From: Berryella wangjianweii
Lineage (GTDB): Bacteria; Actinomycetota; Coriobacteriia; Coriobacteriales; Eggerthellaceae
Direction: 5' to 3'
Assembly (NCBI GenBank): GCA_013201155.1
Contig: CP053716.1
Span: 1,736,001-1,800,000, forward strand
Length of the DNA: 64,000 nucleotides
Below the pieces are notes generated by a model. The model saw only the letters and a program-made list of their open reading frames with translations, was not told where the DNA came from and searched no databases. The position numbers and the translations under genes are program-made. The first letter of the stretch is position 1. The number at the start of each line of letters is the position of its first letter. Shown one piece after another: positions 1 to 8,277 of this stretch.

Positions 1-1086
1 GCCGCGGCTGAGGGTTCGTCTACAGCCGCGATGGTCGGCGATGCGACCGTCGCCCAGAACCGTGCTCACGGCGACCTGGCGGCTGACGGCTTGCTGGTGA
101 TTCCCGGTCTGATCGACGTGCATTTCCACGGCTGCATGGGACACGATTTCTGCGAGGGAACCGCCGAGGCCCTGCATGCCATCGCGCGCTATGAGGCGTC
201 GCGTGGCGTGACGGCTCTGTGCCCCACTACCATGACCTTCCCCGAGGACCTGCTGGGACGCGTGATGGATGCCGCCCGCACGTTCGACGCCGCCGCGGAC
301 GAGGCCGCGTTCGTGGGCATCAACATGGAGGGCCCCTTCATCTCGCACGGCAAGATCGGCGCTCAGAACCCCACGTACGTGACCCCTTGCGACGCGGCCC
401 TGTTCCGTCGCCTGCAGAAGCGCGCAGGGGGCTTGATCAAGATCGTGGACATCGCCCCCGAAGAGCCGGGTGCCCTTGAGTTCACGCGCGAGGTGGCCGA
501 CGAGGTGCGCGTGTCGGTGGCTCACACCTGCGCGAACTACGACCAGGCGCGTGCGGCCTTCGAGGCCGGCGCCAACCATGTCACGCATCTGTGCAACGCC
601 ATGGCCCCGCTGCATCACCGGGACCCCGGCCCCATCGCCGCGGCCTTCGACGCTCTGCACGTGATGGTGGAGCTGATCTGCGACGGGGTGCATATCCATC
701 CCGCCATGGTGCGCGCCCTGTTCGCCCTGTTCGGCGATGATCGCATCATGCTGATCAGCGACACCATGGAGGCCGCGGGCCTTACCGACGGCTCGTACGA
801 GCTGGGAGGCCAGGAGGTGTCGGTGAAGGGCAACCGCGCAACGCTTGCCAGCGGAACCCTGGCAGGCAGCGTGACCGACCTGATGGGCTGTCTGCGCACG
901 GCAGTGCGCGACATGGGCGTGCCGTTGGAGACCGCGGTGCGCGCCGCCGCGCTGAATCCCGCTCGCGCCTTGGGAATCGACCATGAGCGCGGCGCGATCG
1001 CGCCCGGCATGATCGCCGATGCCGTTGTGCTGGACGAGCAGCTGAACGTGCGTCACGTGATCGTGCGCGGCCGGCTGCTGGCATAG
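1..1086 (+). CDS. nagA: N-acetylglucosamine-6-phosphate deacetylase, 5' end cut by window edge
   Basis: This enzyme removes the acetyl group from N-acetylglucosamine-6-phosphate to give glucosamine-6-phosphate and acetate in the cytoplasm. The reading frame is open back to base 1, so the true start probably lies outside the window; an ATG at 31 would give 351 residues, somewhat short for the family (about 380). An amidohydrolase fold is visible: the metal motif DVHFHG follows PGLI, the metal-binding Glu lies in NMEGPF, then come histidines in SVAHT and THLCNAM and the catalytic Asp in LISDTMEAAG. It converges on nanE and completes the sialic acid route, which yields GlcNAc-6-P. Function is known from the family; its place in this pathway is inferred from the neighbours. 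Confidence 0.93.
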   Translation, partial: AAAEGSSTAAMVGDATVAQNRAHGDLAADGLLVIPGLIDVHFHGCMGHDFCEGTAEALHAIARYEASRGVTALCPTTMTFPEDLLGRVMDAARTFDAAADEAAFVGINMEGPFISHGKIGAQNPTYVTPCDAALFRRLQKRAGGLIKIVDIAPEEPGALEFTREVADEVRVSVAHTCANYDQARAAFEAGANHVTHLCNAMAPLHHRDPGPIAAAFDALHVMVELICDGVHIHPAMVRALFALFGDDRIMLISDTMEAAGLTDGSYELGGQEVSVKGNRATLASGTLAGSVTDLMGCLRTAVRDMGVPLETAVRAAALNPARALGIDHERGAIAPGMIADAVVLDEQLNVRHVIVRGRLLA

Positions 1087-1143
1087 AGGCGACCGCGCAC
1101 GGGGCCGTCGGCGTCGGGGACAGCCCCAGATGCAGTCCCGGCC

Positions 1144-1827
1144 TTAGCGCATGCCCTCCACGAACCACGAGGTGATCGACGTGGGATGCGTGATCGCCGT
1201 GCCCACGACCACGGCCCACGCGCCTGCCTCGCGCGCCTCGCGCGCGTCCTGGGGACTGTGCACGCGCCCCTCGCACACCACGGGCATGGCGGGGAACTCC
1301 CGGCAGGCGGCGCGCAGCAGCTCAAGGTCGGGGCCGTCTGCCGCCGTGCAGTCGATTGCGGCGACGCCGTGCGACAGCGTGGTGGACACCAGATCGGCCC
1401 CTGCAGCTGCGGCGCGGCGGATGTCGTCTAGGGTGGCGCAGTCGGCCATCACCAGCGTGTCGCAGCAGGAACGCAGGTCAGCCACGGTTTGTGCGAAGGT
1501 GCGCCCGTCGGGTCGCGGGCGATCCGTGGCATCGATGGCCACGATGTCGGCCCCTGCGCTCACGCAGGCCATCGCGTGACGCAGGGTGGGGGTGATGTAC
1601 ACGCCCTCATGCCCTTCCTTCCACAGGCCGATCACGGGCACCTCCACGCGCCCCTTGATCGCAGCGATGTCGGCAAGGCCCTGACAGCGGATAGCACCCG
1701 CTCCGCCCAGCTCGGCGGCGCGCGCTATCTGAGCCATCGTCTCGGGGTGGCGCATCGGCTCGCCCACGTAGGCTTGGCAGCTGACGATCAGCGCGCCCTT
1801 CAGCTGCTCGATCACAGATGAGCTCAT
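1144..1827 (-). CDS. nanE: N-acetylmannosamine-6-phosphate 2-epimerase
   Basis: This 227-residue TIM-barrel enzyme converts ManNAc-6-phosphate to GlcNAc-6-phosphate. Family hallmarks are visible: LIVSCQAYVGEPMR near the N-terminus, GAIRCQG, the conserved PVIGLWKEG with its catalytic Lys, and DIVAIDATDRPRPDG. The ATG is preceded by GGAAGGAG at a spacing of 8. It is the last gene of the minus-strand operon, 15 bp after the ROK kinase gene that would supply its substrate. The product feeds NagA, whose gene converges on this one. Confidence 0.93.
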   Translation of the reverse strand: MSSSVIEQLKGALIVSCQAYVGEPMRHPETMAQIARAAELGGAGAIRCQGLADIAAIKGRVEVPVIGLWKEGHEGVYITPTLRHAMACVSAGADIVAIDATDRPRPDGRTFAQTVADLRSCCDTLVMADCATLDDIRRAAAAGADLVSTTLSHGVAAIDCTAADGPDLELLRAACREFPAMPVVCEGRVHSPQDAREAREAGAWAVVVGTAITHPTSITSWFVEGMR

Positions 1828-1842
1828 GAGCGAGGCTCCTTC

Positions 1843-2847
1843 CTATTCTCCGGCCAAAGCAACCGGGTCGAACGACAGCGCCAGGGCGTCCAGCAGGTTC
1901 TCGGCCGCTCCAACCAGCGGCGCGGCGCTGCCCAGCTGTCCTTCCACGATCGGGGTGGACTTCAGGGGCTCAAGCGCCTGTTGGGCGAAGCCGCGGTCGA
2001 TCGCCTCGCGCCACAGGGGCCCCGCGTTCACGACGGTTCCCGACAGCACCACGGCCTGGGGGTCCAGGATGTTGCACCACGAGCCGATGGCCTGCCCCAG
2101 CGCCTCTCCGCAGAAGCTCAGCGTTTCGCAAGCGCGCTGCTCGCCTGCGTACGCGCGCCGCGCCACCTCGTCGCCCATGCAGGTGCGGTCGATCGGGTCT
2201 CCCGGCCTCACCTGCTGGTAGCGTTGCACCAGCGCGGTTCCCGAGGTGATCGACTCCGCATGGCCGTGCGCGCCGCATGCGCACTCCAGGTTCCCGGCTT
2301 GGTGATGAAGGCTGTGGCCCAGGTGCCCGGCAACGCCGTTGAATCCGCGAATCACGTTCCCCTTCAGGATGTACGCCCCGCCCAGGCCGGTGCCGATGCC
2401 TACCAGCAGGCAGCTCTCAAGGTCGGTGGCGGCGCCGAAGCGGGCTTCCCCCAGGGCGTGCGCGTGCACGTCGCTCATGTTGGTAGCCTGCACGCCGAAG
2501 CGCTTGGCCAGGTGGCGTGCGACGGGCTGGCCCGTCCAGCCGGGCATGATGCCGTTGGCGTAGGCGATGTCGCCGGTGCGCGGGCTCACCACGCCGGCCG
2601 TGGCGCAGCCGATACCCGCCAGGGGCGTGGGAGCGGCTTCCATCAGCTGGGCCACCACGTGGGTCATCGATGCCAGCACGGCGTCGCCGCCGCGCTCAGG
2701 CTCGGAGGGAACCGAGGTGGCGCCCTCCACGCGCGGACGTGCGTCGGGGTCGTCGTAGCGCACGATGGCGCCGGCGATCTTGGTGCCGCCCACATCGACG
2801 GCCACCACCGAGAACGGATAGCTGAAGAATCCGCGCATCAACGGCAT
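1843..2847 (-). CDS. nanK: ROK-family sugar kinase, probably N-acetylmannosamine kinase
   Basis: A 334-residue ROK protein with the N-terminal ATP-binding signature VAVDVGGTKIAG and no helix-turn-helix domain before it, so a kinase rather than a NagC/XylR-type repressor. Its position between the lyase and epimerase genes points to phosphorylation of ManNAc to ManNAc-6-P. The ROK zinc site is atypical: the usual CxCGxxGC appears here as CACGAHGH, with His in place of the third Cys. AGAGGA stands 5-6 bases before the ATG. Glucose or GlcNAc kinase activity cannot be excluded from sequence alone. Confidence 0.85.
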   Translation of the reverse strand: MPLMRGFFSYPFSVVAVDVGGTKIAGAIVRYDDPDARPRVEGATSVPSEPERGGDAVLASMTHVVAQLMEAAPTPLAGIGCATAGVVSPRTGDIAYANGIMPGWTGQPVARHLAKRFGVQATNMSDVHAHALGEARFGAATDLESCLLVGIGTGLGGAYILKGNVIRGFNGVAGHLGHSLHHQAGNLECACGAHGHAESITSGTALVQRYQQVRPGDPIDRTCMGDEVARRAYAGEQRACETLSFCGEALGQAIGSWCNILDPQAVVLSGTVVNAGPLWREAIDRGFAQQALEPLKSTPIVEGQLGSAAPLVGAAENLLDALALSFDPVALAGE

Positions 2848-2926
2848 GGGGTTCCTCTCAACGAATGCGGGGGAGGGCGGTCGCGCGCGGTGCGCTTCTC
2901 GCCGGCCGTCCTCCCGTCGGGGCAGG

Positions 2927-3871
2927 CTACGAGCGCAGGGGAGCGTCAGGCTCCATCAGGCCGCAGTCCTTCAGGATCTTCACGATCGAGGCCACGTCGT
3001 CGCCTTCCAGGGCATCGACAGGCTCGCGCATCTGGTTCGTGTTGAACACGCCCAGCTGCCACAGGGCCGTCTTGAAGGCGCCCACGCCGGCTCCGAAGCC
3101 CACGGTGGCCGCCACGTTGCGCACGATGAACATCAGACGCGCCAGGTGGTCCTGAATCTGCCTCACGCGCTCCCAGTCGCCTGCCTGGTAGGCGCGCCAC
3201 TGCTCCACGTAGCTGTGCGGGTCCAGATTTGCCAGGCCCGGCACCGAGCCGTCAGCGCCGCTCATGTAGGCGCCGTCCACCACCACCTCGTGGCCGGTGA
3301 ACAGCTGCAGCGGGTGGCCGGCGTCCTCGTTCTGCAGGCACAGCCAGCGGAACGACACGTCATCGCCCGACGAGTCCTTCACGCCCTGCAGCACGCCCTC
3401 CGTGCCAAGCTTCACCAGCATCGAGGGGTCCAGCTTGGTGTGAACGCACACGGGCAGGTCGTAGGCGAACAGCGGCAGGTCGGTGTTCTCGCGAATCACG
3501 CGGAAGTGCCGCTCGTTCTCGCGCGGGCCGCCCAGAGCGTAGAAGGGCGCGGTGGCCACCAGTCCGTCAACGCCGAAGGCCTCGGCACGCTTGGCCTGGT
3601 CGATCACGCGCAGCGTTTCCATGTCGATGATGCCGGCCAGCACGGGCACGCGGCCGTCCACCATGGCCACGGCCTCCTGCAGCACGTGATAGCGCTGCGC
3701 GTCGGTGAGGAAGGCCACCTCTCCGCTCGATCCCAGGAAGAACAGGCCGTCAACCCCGGCGTCGATCATGCGGTTGATGGTGCGCCCGAAGGCCACCAGG
3801 TCGATCTGACGATTTTCGTCAAGGGGGATAACGACGGGGGGTATAACGCCCTTGAACTGCGGCTGGCTCAT
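2927..3871 (-). CDS. nanA: NanA/DapA-family aldolase, probable N-acetylneuraminate lyase
   Basis: A 314-residue class I aldolase of the dihydrodipicolinate synthase/N-acetylneuraminate lyase family. Visible family elements are GSSGE (substrate carboxylate loop), the Tyr in FAYDLP and the Schiff-base Lys in GVKDSS. Genes for the kinase, the epimerase and a sialic-acid-type ABC transporter surround it, so cleavage of sialic acid to pyruvate and ManNAc is the best reading. Two ATGs occur in tandem (3874 and 3871) behind GGAAAGAGGA; the second has the better spacing. An upstream in-frame start would add an arginine-rich stretch with no ribosome binding site. The exact 2-keto acid substrate is inferred. 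Confidence 0.82.
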   Translation of the reverse strand: MSQPQFKGVIPPVVIPLDENRQIDLVAFGRTINRMIDAGVDGLFFLGSSGEVAFLTDAQRYHVLQEAVAMVDGRVPVLAGIIDMETLRVIDQAKRAEAFGVDGLVATAPFYALGGPRENERHFRVIRENTDLPLFAYDLPVCVHTKLDPSMLVKLGTEGVLQGVKDSSGDDVSFRWLCLQNEDAGHPLQLFTGHEVVVDGAYMSGADGSVPGLANLDPHSYVEQWRAYQAGDWERVRQIQDHLARLMFIVRNVAATVGFGAGVGAFKTALWQLGVFNTNQMREPVDALEGDDVASIVKILKDCGLMEPDAPLRS

Positions 3872-3952
3872 CATTCCTCTTTCCGTTGGGTGGGCTCGGC
3901 GTTCAGCCGGCGCCCCCGCCAATACAGTAGGGGCGCTTATGCGGGTTGAATT

Positions 3953-4798
3953 CTAGCGGAGTAGGCTGGCGTCGGGGTGAAGCAGCGATGGAGCTGCGCC
4001 CAGCAGCAGCTTGGTGTAGTCATCCTGCGGGTTGTCGAACACCTCGGCGGCGGTTCCGCGTTCTACGGCCTCGCCTTTGTTCATCACCACGATGCGGTCC
4101 GAGATGTAGCGCACCGTTTGGATGTCGTGGCTGATGAACACCATCGACAGGCTCAGTTCGCGCTTCAGGTCCATCAGCAGGTTCAGGATCTGGGCGCGCA
4201 CCGACACGTCAAGGGCGCTGGTAGGCTCGTCGGCGATGATCGCGTCGGGCTTCAGAGCCAGGGCGCGCGCGATGGCCACGCGCTGACGCTGGCCGCCCGA
4301 CAGCTGGCCCGGAAGGGCGTCCAGCACCGATGAGGGCAGGCCCACCATGCCGATCAGCTCCTTCACGCGGCTGCGCTGCTCGGCCGAGCTGCCCACCTTG
4401 TGCACGCGCATGGGGTCCATCAGCTGGTCGCTGACGGTCATGCGGGCGTTCAGAGCGGTTGCGGGGTCTTGGAACACCACCGAGATCACGCGTCCGATAT
4501 GACGTCTCATCTCGGCAGAGCGCTTCGTCACGTCGTCACCCTTGAAGTACACGTGGCCGCTGGTGGGCGACTGCAGGCCGCACATCACGTTGGCGGTGGT
4601 GGACTTTCCGCAGCCCGACTCGCCGACGATGCCCAGCGTCTCGCCGCGACCCAGCTTCAGCGACAGGTGGTTCACCGCCTGCACGCGGTTGGGGCGCAGC
4701 AGCGAGCCTGTGCGGGTTTTGAAGGTGACGCAGATGTCGTCAAGGAAGATCAGCGGGGTCTCGGTGGAGCCCTGCTGCGAGGCGGTTACCTTGCTCAT
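3953..4798 (-). CDS. Oligopeptide/sialic acid-type ABC transporter ATP-binding protein (SatD/DppF-like)
   Basis: A 281-residue ATPase of the dipeptide/oligopeptide importer class. Walker A reads GESGCGKST, the signature is LSGGQRQRVAIARAL and Walker B is AIIADEPTSALD. Its start overlaps the stop of the fused permease-ATPase gene in an ATGA arrangement, so the two are translationally coupled. It would form the second nucleotide-binding half of the importer. It resembles the Haemophilus SatABCD and Corynebacterium SiaEFGI layout known for sialic acid uptake. Substrate assignment rests on the neighbouring nan genes. Confidence 0.88.
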   Translation of the reverse strand: MSKVTASQQGSTETPLIFLDDICVTFKTRTGSLLRPNRVQAVNHLSLKLGRGETLGIVGESGCGKSTTANVMCGLQSPTSGHVYFKGDDVTKRSAEMRRHIGRVISVVFQDPATALNARMTVSDQLMDPMRVHKVGSSAEQRSRVKELIGMVGLPSSVLDALPGQLSGGQRQRVAIARALALKPDAIIADEPTSALDVSVRAQILNLLMDLKRELSLSMVFISHDIQTVRYISDRIVVMNKGEAVERGTAAEVFDNPQDDYTKLLLGAAPSLLHPDASLLR

Positions 4799-6819
4799 CG
4801 GCTCTGGTCTCCTTTCAGGTGGGGCTCGATGCCCAGACGCGCCAGCTCGCTATCGGGAAGCTCCGCGTAGTAGTGATCGGTGCCGGGCACCTGCTTGATG
4901 GCGGGGCGAATGGGCGACACCTTGTCGGGATGGCTCGAGCGGGGGGTGAAGCGGTCGCCTTCGGGGAAGTCCTTCGGCGAGGGCACCGATCCGGGCACCT
5001 GGTGCAGGCGCGCGCCGCCCGCCTCGATCGACAGCACCGAGCCCAGCAGGCCGCGGGTGTACTCGTGGATGGGGTGGCACAGGATGTCGCTGACCGGGCC
5101 CTGCTCAACCACCTGACCGGCGTACATGACGGTGATCGAGTTCGCCACCTCGGCCACCAGGGCCAGGTCGTGGCTCACGAACACCATCGCGAAGCCCAGC
5201 TCCTTCTGCAGTTTGTTCAGCAGGTCGATCACCTGCTTCTGCACGGTCACGTCAAGGGCGGTGGTGGGCTCGTCGGCGATGATCACCTTCGGGTCGCGGG
5301 TCAGCGCCATGGCGATCAGCACGCGCTGACGCTGGCCTCCGGAAAGCTCGTGCGGGTACGAGTCGAGGGTGCGCTTGGGATCCAGGCCCACCAGCTCAAG
5401 CAGCTCCTCGGCCGAGCGGGTGCCGCCGCGCGAGGTCAGTTGCTTCATCTGCGCGCGGATCAGCATCGAGGGATTCAGCGACGACAGGGCGTCCTGGTAG
5501 ATCATGGCGATCTCGCGGCCGCGCAGCTGGTTGTAGTGGCGGTTGTCCAGGCCTATCAGGTTCTGCCCGTTGTAGATGATCTCGCCGGTGATCTCGGCGC
5601 GGGGATCCAGCAGGCCCATGATGGCAAGCGAGGTGATCGACTTGCCGCAGCCTGACTCGCCCACCAGGCCCATGGTCTGACGCGGGCGCACCACGAAGCT
5701 CACGTGGTCCACCACGTTCACGTTGCCGTGGCGCGGGAAGCGGATGCACAGGTCGCGCACTTCCAGCACGGGAGGCACGTCGGTGCGGGCGGGAAAGCGG
5801 TCGGCGCGGTGGCTCTCCATCTCGCGCAGCATGGTCAGCCGCTGCTCAAGCGACTCGGCCTGGGCGGCGTAGGCCAGACGGGGGTCGCTGACCAGCTTGT
5901 CGGCCTCGCGGTTGGCCACCAGGTTGTCGTCGGCGGCCTTCACCGGGGCCTTGGGGGCCGCGGCCATGGCGTCGGTCATGCCCTCCGACAGGATGTTCAG
6001 GCACAGCACCGTGATCATGATCGCCAGGCCAGGGAACAGCGCCTGCCACCAGCGGCCGGAGAGCACGCCGCCGCGGGCGTCAGCCAGAATGTTGCCCCAT
6101 GTGGGGGTGGGCTCGGGAATGCCCGCGCTGATGAACGACAGCGAGGCCTCGAACACGATGGCGTCGGCTACCAGCACGATGGCGAACACGGCGATCGGGG
6201 CGATGCAGTTGCGCACCACGTGCTTCACCAGAATGTGCGGGGCACGGGCGCCCGACACCACCACGGCGCGCACGTAGTCCTGGTTGTACTCGCTCATCAC
6301 GTTGGCGCGCACCACGCGGGCGATCTGGGGGATGTACAGAAATCCGATGGCGAAGATCAGCGACGGAACGCTGGTGCCGAACACGATCACGAACGTGGCG
6401 GCCAGGGCGATGCCCGGGAACGACATGATCACGTCAAGCACGCGCATGATCACTTCCGAGATCCACTTGCGCGTGACCGCTGCCAAAGCGCCGATCACCG
6501 AGCCGCACACGAAGGCGAACAGGGTGGCTCCCAGGCCGATGGTCAGCGAGAAGCGCGCGCCGTACATCATGCGCGATAGCACGTCGCGGCCCTTGTCGTC
6601 GGTGCCGAACAGGAAGGCCGAGTCCGGCGCCTGGCGCGCGGTGAAGATCGCCAGCGGGTCGTAGGGGGCCAGGAACTGAGCCAAGATGGCGACGCCCAGC
6701 ACGACTGCCAGCACCACCAGCGAGATGCGCGAGCCTGCCGACATGGCCTTCCAGCGGCGGAATCGCACGCGCCCGGCGTTGTCCTCCAGCCTCTTCGTCA
6801 GATTCTCTCGAAGCGCCAT
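4795..6819 (-). CDS. Fused ABC permease-ATPase (SatC/SiaG-like)
   Basis: A 674-residue fusion. Residues 1 to about 290 are a DppC-type inner-membrane permease (FGTDDKGRDVLSRM near the start and a cytoplasmic EAA-type loop). A charged linker of about 50 residues follows, and from about 345 there is a complete ABC ATPase (Walker A GESGCGKSI, signature LSGGQRQRVLIAMAL, Walker B VIIADEPTTALD). There is no frameshift, so the fusion is real. I recall the same architecture in the sialic acid transporters SatABCD and SiaEFGI. It begins 2 bp after the permease stop and overlaps the next ATPase gene. Confidence 0.88.
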   Translation of the reverse strand: MALRENLTKRLEDNAGRVRFRRWKAMSAGSRISLVVLAVVLGVAILAQFLAPYDPLAIFTARQAPDSAFLFGTDDKGRDVLSRMMYGARFSLTIGLGATLFAFVCGSVIGALAAVTRKWISEVIMRVLDVIMSFPGIALAATFVIVFGTSVPSLIFAIGFLYIPQIARVVRANVMSEYNQDYVRAVVVSGARAPHILVKHVVRNCIAPIAVFAIVLVADAIVFEASLSFISAGIPEPTPTWGNILADARGGVLSGRWWQALFPGLAIMITVLCLNILSEGMTDAMAAAPKAPVKAADDNLVANREADKLVSDPRLAYAAQAESLEQRLTMLREMESHRADRFPARTDVPPVLEVRDLCIRFPRHGNVNVVDHVSFVVRPRQTMGLVGESGCGKSITSLAIMGLLDPRAEITGEIIYNGQNLIGLDNRHYNQLRGREIAMIYQDALSSLNPSMLIRAQMKQLTSRGGTRSAEELLELVGLDPKRTLDSYPHELSGGQRQRVLIAMALTRDPKVIIADEPTTALDVTVQKQVIDLLNKLQKELGFAMVFVSHDLALVAEVANSITVMYAGQVVEQGPVSDILCHPIHEYTRGLLGSVLSIEAGGARLHQVPGSVPSPKDFPEGDRFTPRSSHPDKVSPIRPAIKQVPGTDHYYAELPDSELARLGIEPHLKGDQSR

Positions 6820-6821
6820 GC

Positions 6822-7778
6822 CTACACCGTCCTAATTCGCGGGTCGATGAGGATATACAGCATATCCACGATGATATTGATCACAATGAAGGTAACGGCC
6901 ACTACCAGCACCACGCCCTGCACCAGCATGACGTAGTTCGACTGGATGCCCGACACGATCGCCATGCCCATGCCGGGCAGGTTGAAGATCACCTCGATGA
7001 CCACCGCGCCGCCGATCAGGTAGCCGATGCGCATGCCCAGCACGGTGACGGGGCTGATCAGCGCGTTGCGCAGCACGTTGCGGGCGATCACGACGTTCTT
7101 GGGAATGCCGGCGCCCAGGGCGGTGCGCACGTAGTCCTTGTCCAGCTCCTCCACCATTGAGGTGCGGATCACGCGCGTCAGCTGGCCGGTAAGGGGCACG
7201 GCCAGGGCGAAGGCCGGCAGGGCCATGCGCGCGACCCAGCCGCCGGGGTTCTGCGTGATGTCGGGCAGCGGGCCCGAGGCGGGCAGCAGGCCCAGATTGG
7301 CCGAGAACAGCAGGATCAGCAGCACGGCCAGCCAGAACGACGGCGTGGCGATGCAGGCGATCGAGAGCACGCGAATTACCTGGTCGGGCCACCTGTCGCG
7401 ATGAAGGGCCGAGATCACGCCCAGGAACACCGCGGCAATCGTGGCCATGATCAGGCCCGCGAAGGTCAGCTGCAGGGTAACGGGCAGTGCTGCGGAGATG
7501 CGGTCGGCCACCGACGCGTTGTTGGCGCCGTAGGTGCCCAGGTCGCCCTTCACCAGGCCCGACATGAAGTTGCCGTACTGAACCAGCACGGGGTCGTTCA
7601 GGCCGTGCTCCTCGCGGTACTGCTGCACTTGCTCTTCGGAGGCGCTTTCTCCCAGCACCGTGTAGGCCTGGTCGATTGGCGAGAGCGACATAAGGAAAAA
7701 TACGAGGATTGTGACGCCGATAATCATGATGGGCAAAGCCACCAGGCGCCTGCCGATGAGCCTCAACAGGTTGTTCAC
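6822..7778 (-). CDS. ABC transporter permease (SatB/DppB-like)
   Basis: A 318-residue DppB-type permease: an N-terminal membrane anchor, LMSLSPIDQA, then a permease core of five or six hydrophobic segments and the conserved end VDMLYILIDPRIR. The start is GTG, preceded by AAAGGGGG at a spacing of about 4. It pairs with the fused permease-ATPase to form the membrane channel of the importer. A strong hairpin lies in the 499-bp gap between this gene and the upstream binding-protein gene, so expression is probably lower than that of the binding protein. Confidence 0.88.
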   Translation of the reverse strand: MNNLLRLIGRRLVALPIMIIGVTILVFFLMSLSPIDQAYTVLGESASEEQVQQYREEHGLNDPVLVQYGNFMSGLVKGDLGTYGANNASVADRISAALPVTLQLTFAGLIMATIAAVFLGVISALHRDRWPDQVIRVLSIACIATPSFWLAVLLILLFSANLGLLPASGPLPDITQNPGGWVARMALPAFALAVPLTGQLTRVIRTSMVEELDKDYVRTALGAGIPKNVVIARNVLRNALISPVTVLGMRIGYLIGGAVVIEVIFNLPGMGMAIVSGIQSNYVMLVQGVVLVVAVTFIVINIIVDMLYILIDPRIRTV

Positions 7779-8277
7779 CGGTCCCCCTTTCGGATCGAAT
7801 GGACGCGCGTCCCCTCTTCAATGGCAGCTGAAACGCGTTTTGGCACCTCAAAATGGGCGCGCCGAAACGACGGCGTTTCAAGCCACCAGACATTCTAAAG
7901 CAAGTGGGGTCGCCGTGAGCCCAGGGGTTGAACATGGGAAAGGAAGCTCACAGCAAGGGGGAAGGGGGGAGTGTCGCCGCCTGTCGGGGCCGTTCGGCTC
8001 CGTTTCAAACGAAGCTCGAGCTCGAAGCCGTTCTTGGGCCGCCGCGTGCCGGGGCTATCCGGCCCCGTTTCCGTCGGCGCGTCGGCGCGTCGGAGCCGTC
8101 CGGCCTGACGGGCGCGACCCTGCTCTCATGGCAGCGATGGGGACGGCGTGAGGTCGCACCGGCGGCTTTCGGCGCGCGCATGCCCGTGGGTGACCCCGCG
8201 CATAAGAAGAGCGCCCTCCGCAAGGGAGGGCGCTCGGGCGTCGCTTCGGTTTGAGGGCCGATGCAAGTGAGGAGGCG
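7779..8277 (-). other. Intergenic gap inside the transporter operon
   Basis: This 499-bp stretch separates the binding-protein gene from the permease gene. I see no convincing gene on either strand. It holds one strong hairpin near the binding-protein stop codon (listed separately), and otherwise GC-rich sequence plus a short AT-richer stretch near 7800-7900. The latter could contain a second promoter for the permease genes, but no clear -35/-10 pair is visible. Confidence 0.5.
8209..8235 (-). terminator. Hairpin after the binding-protein gene
   Basis: An 11-bp perfect stem (GAGCGCCCTCC and its complement) with a 5-base loop lies 42 bp past the binding-protein stop codon. On the minus strand it is followed by TTCTTATG, a short broken T-tract. 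It could be a partial terminator or mRNA-stabilising structure that sets binding protein above permease levels, as is common in such operons. Confidence 0.65.
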
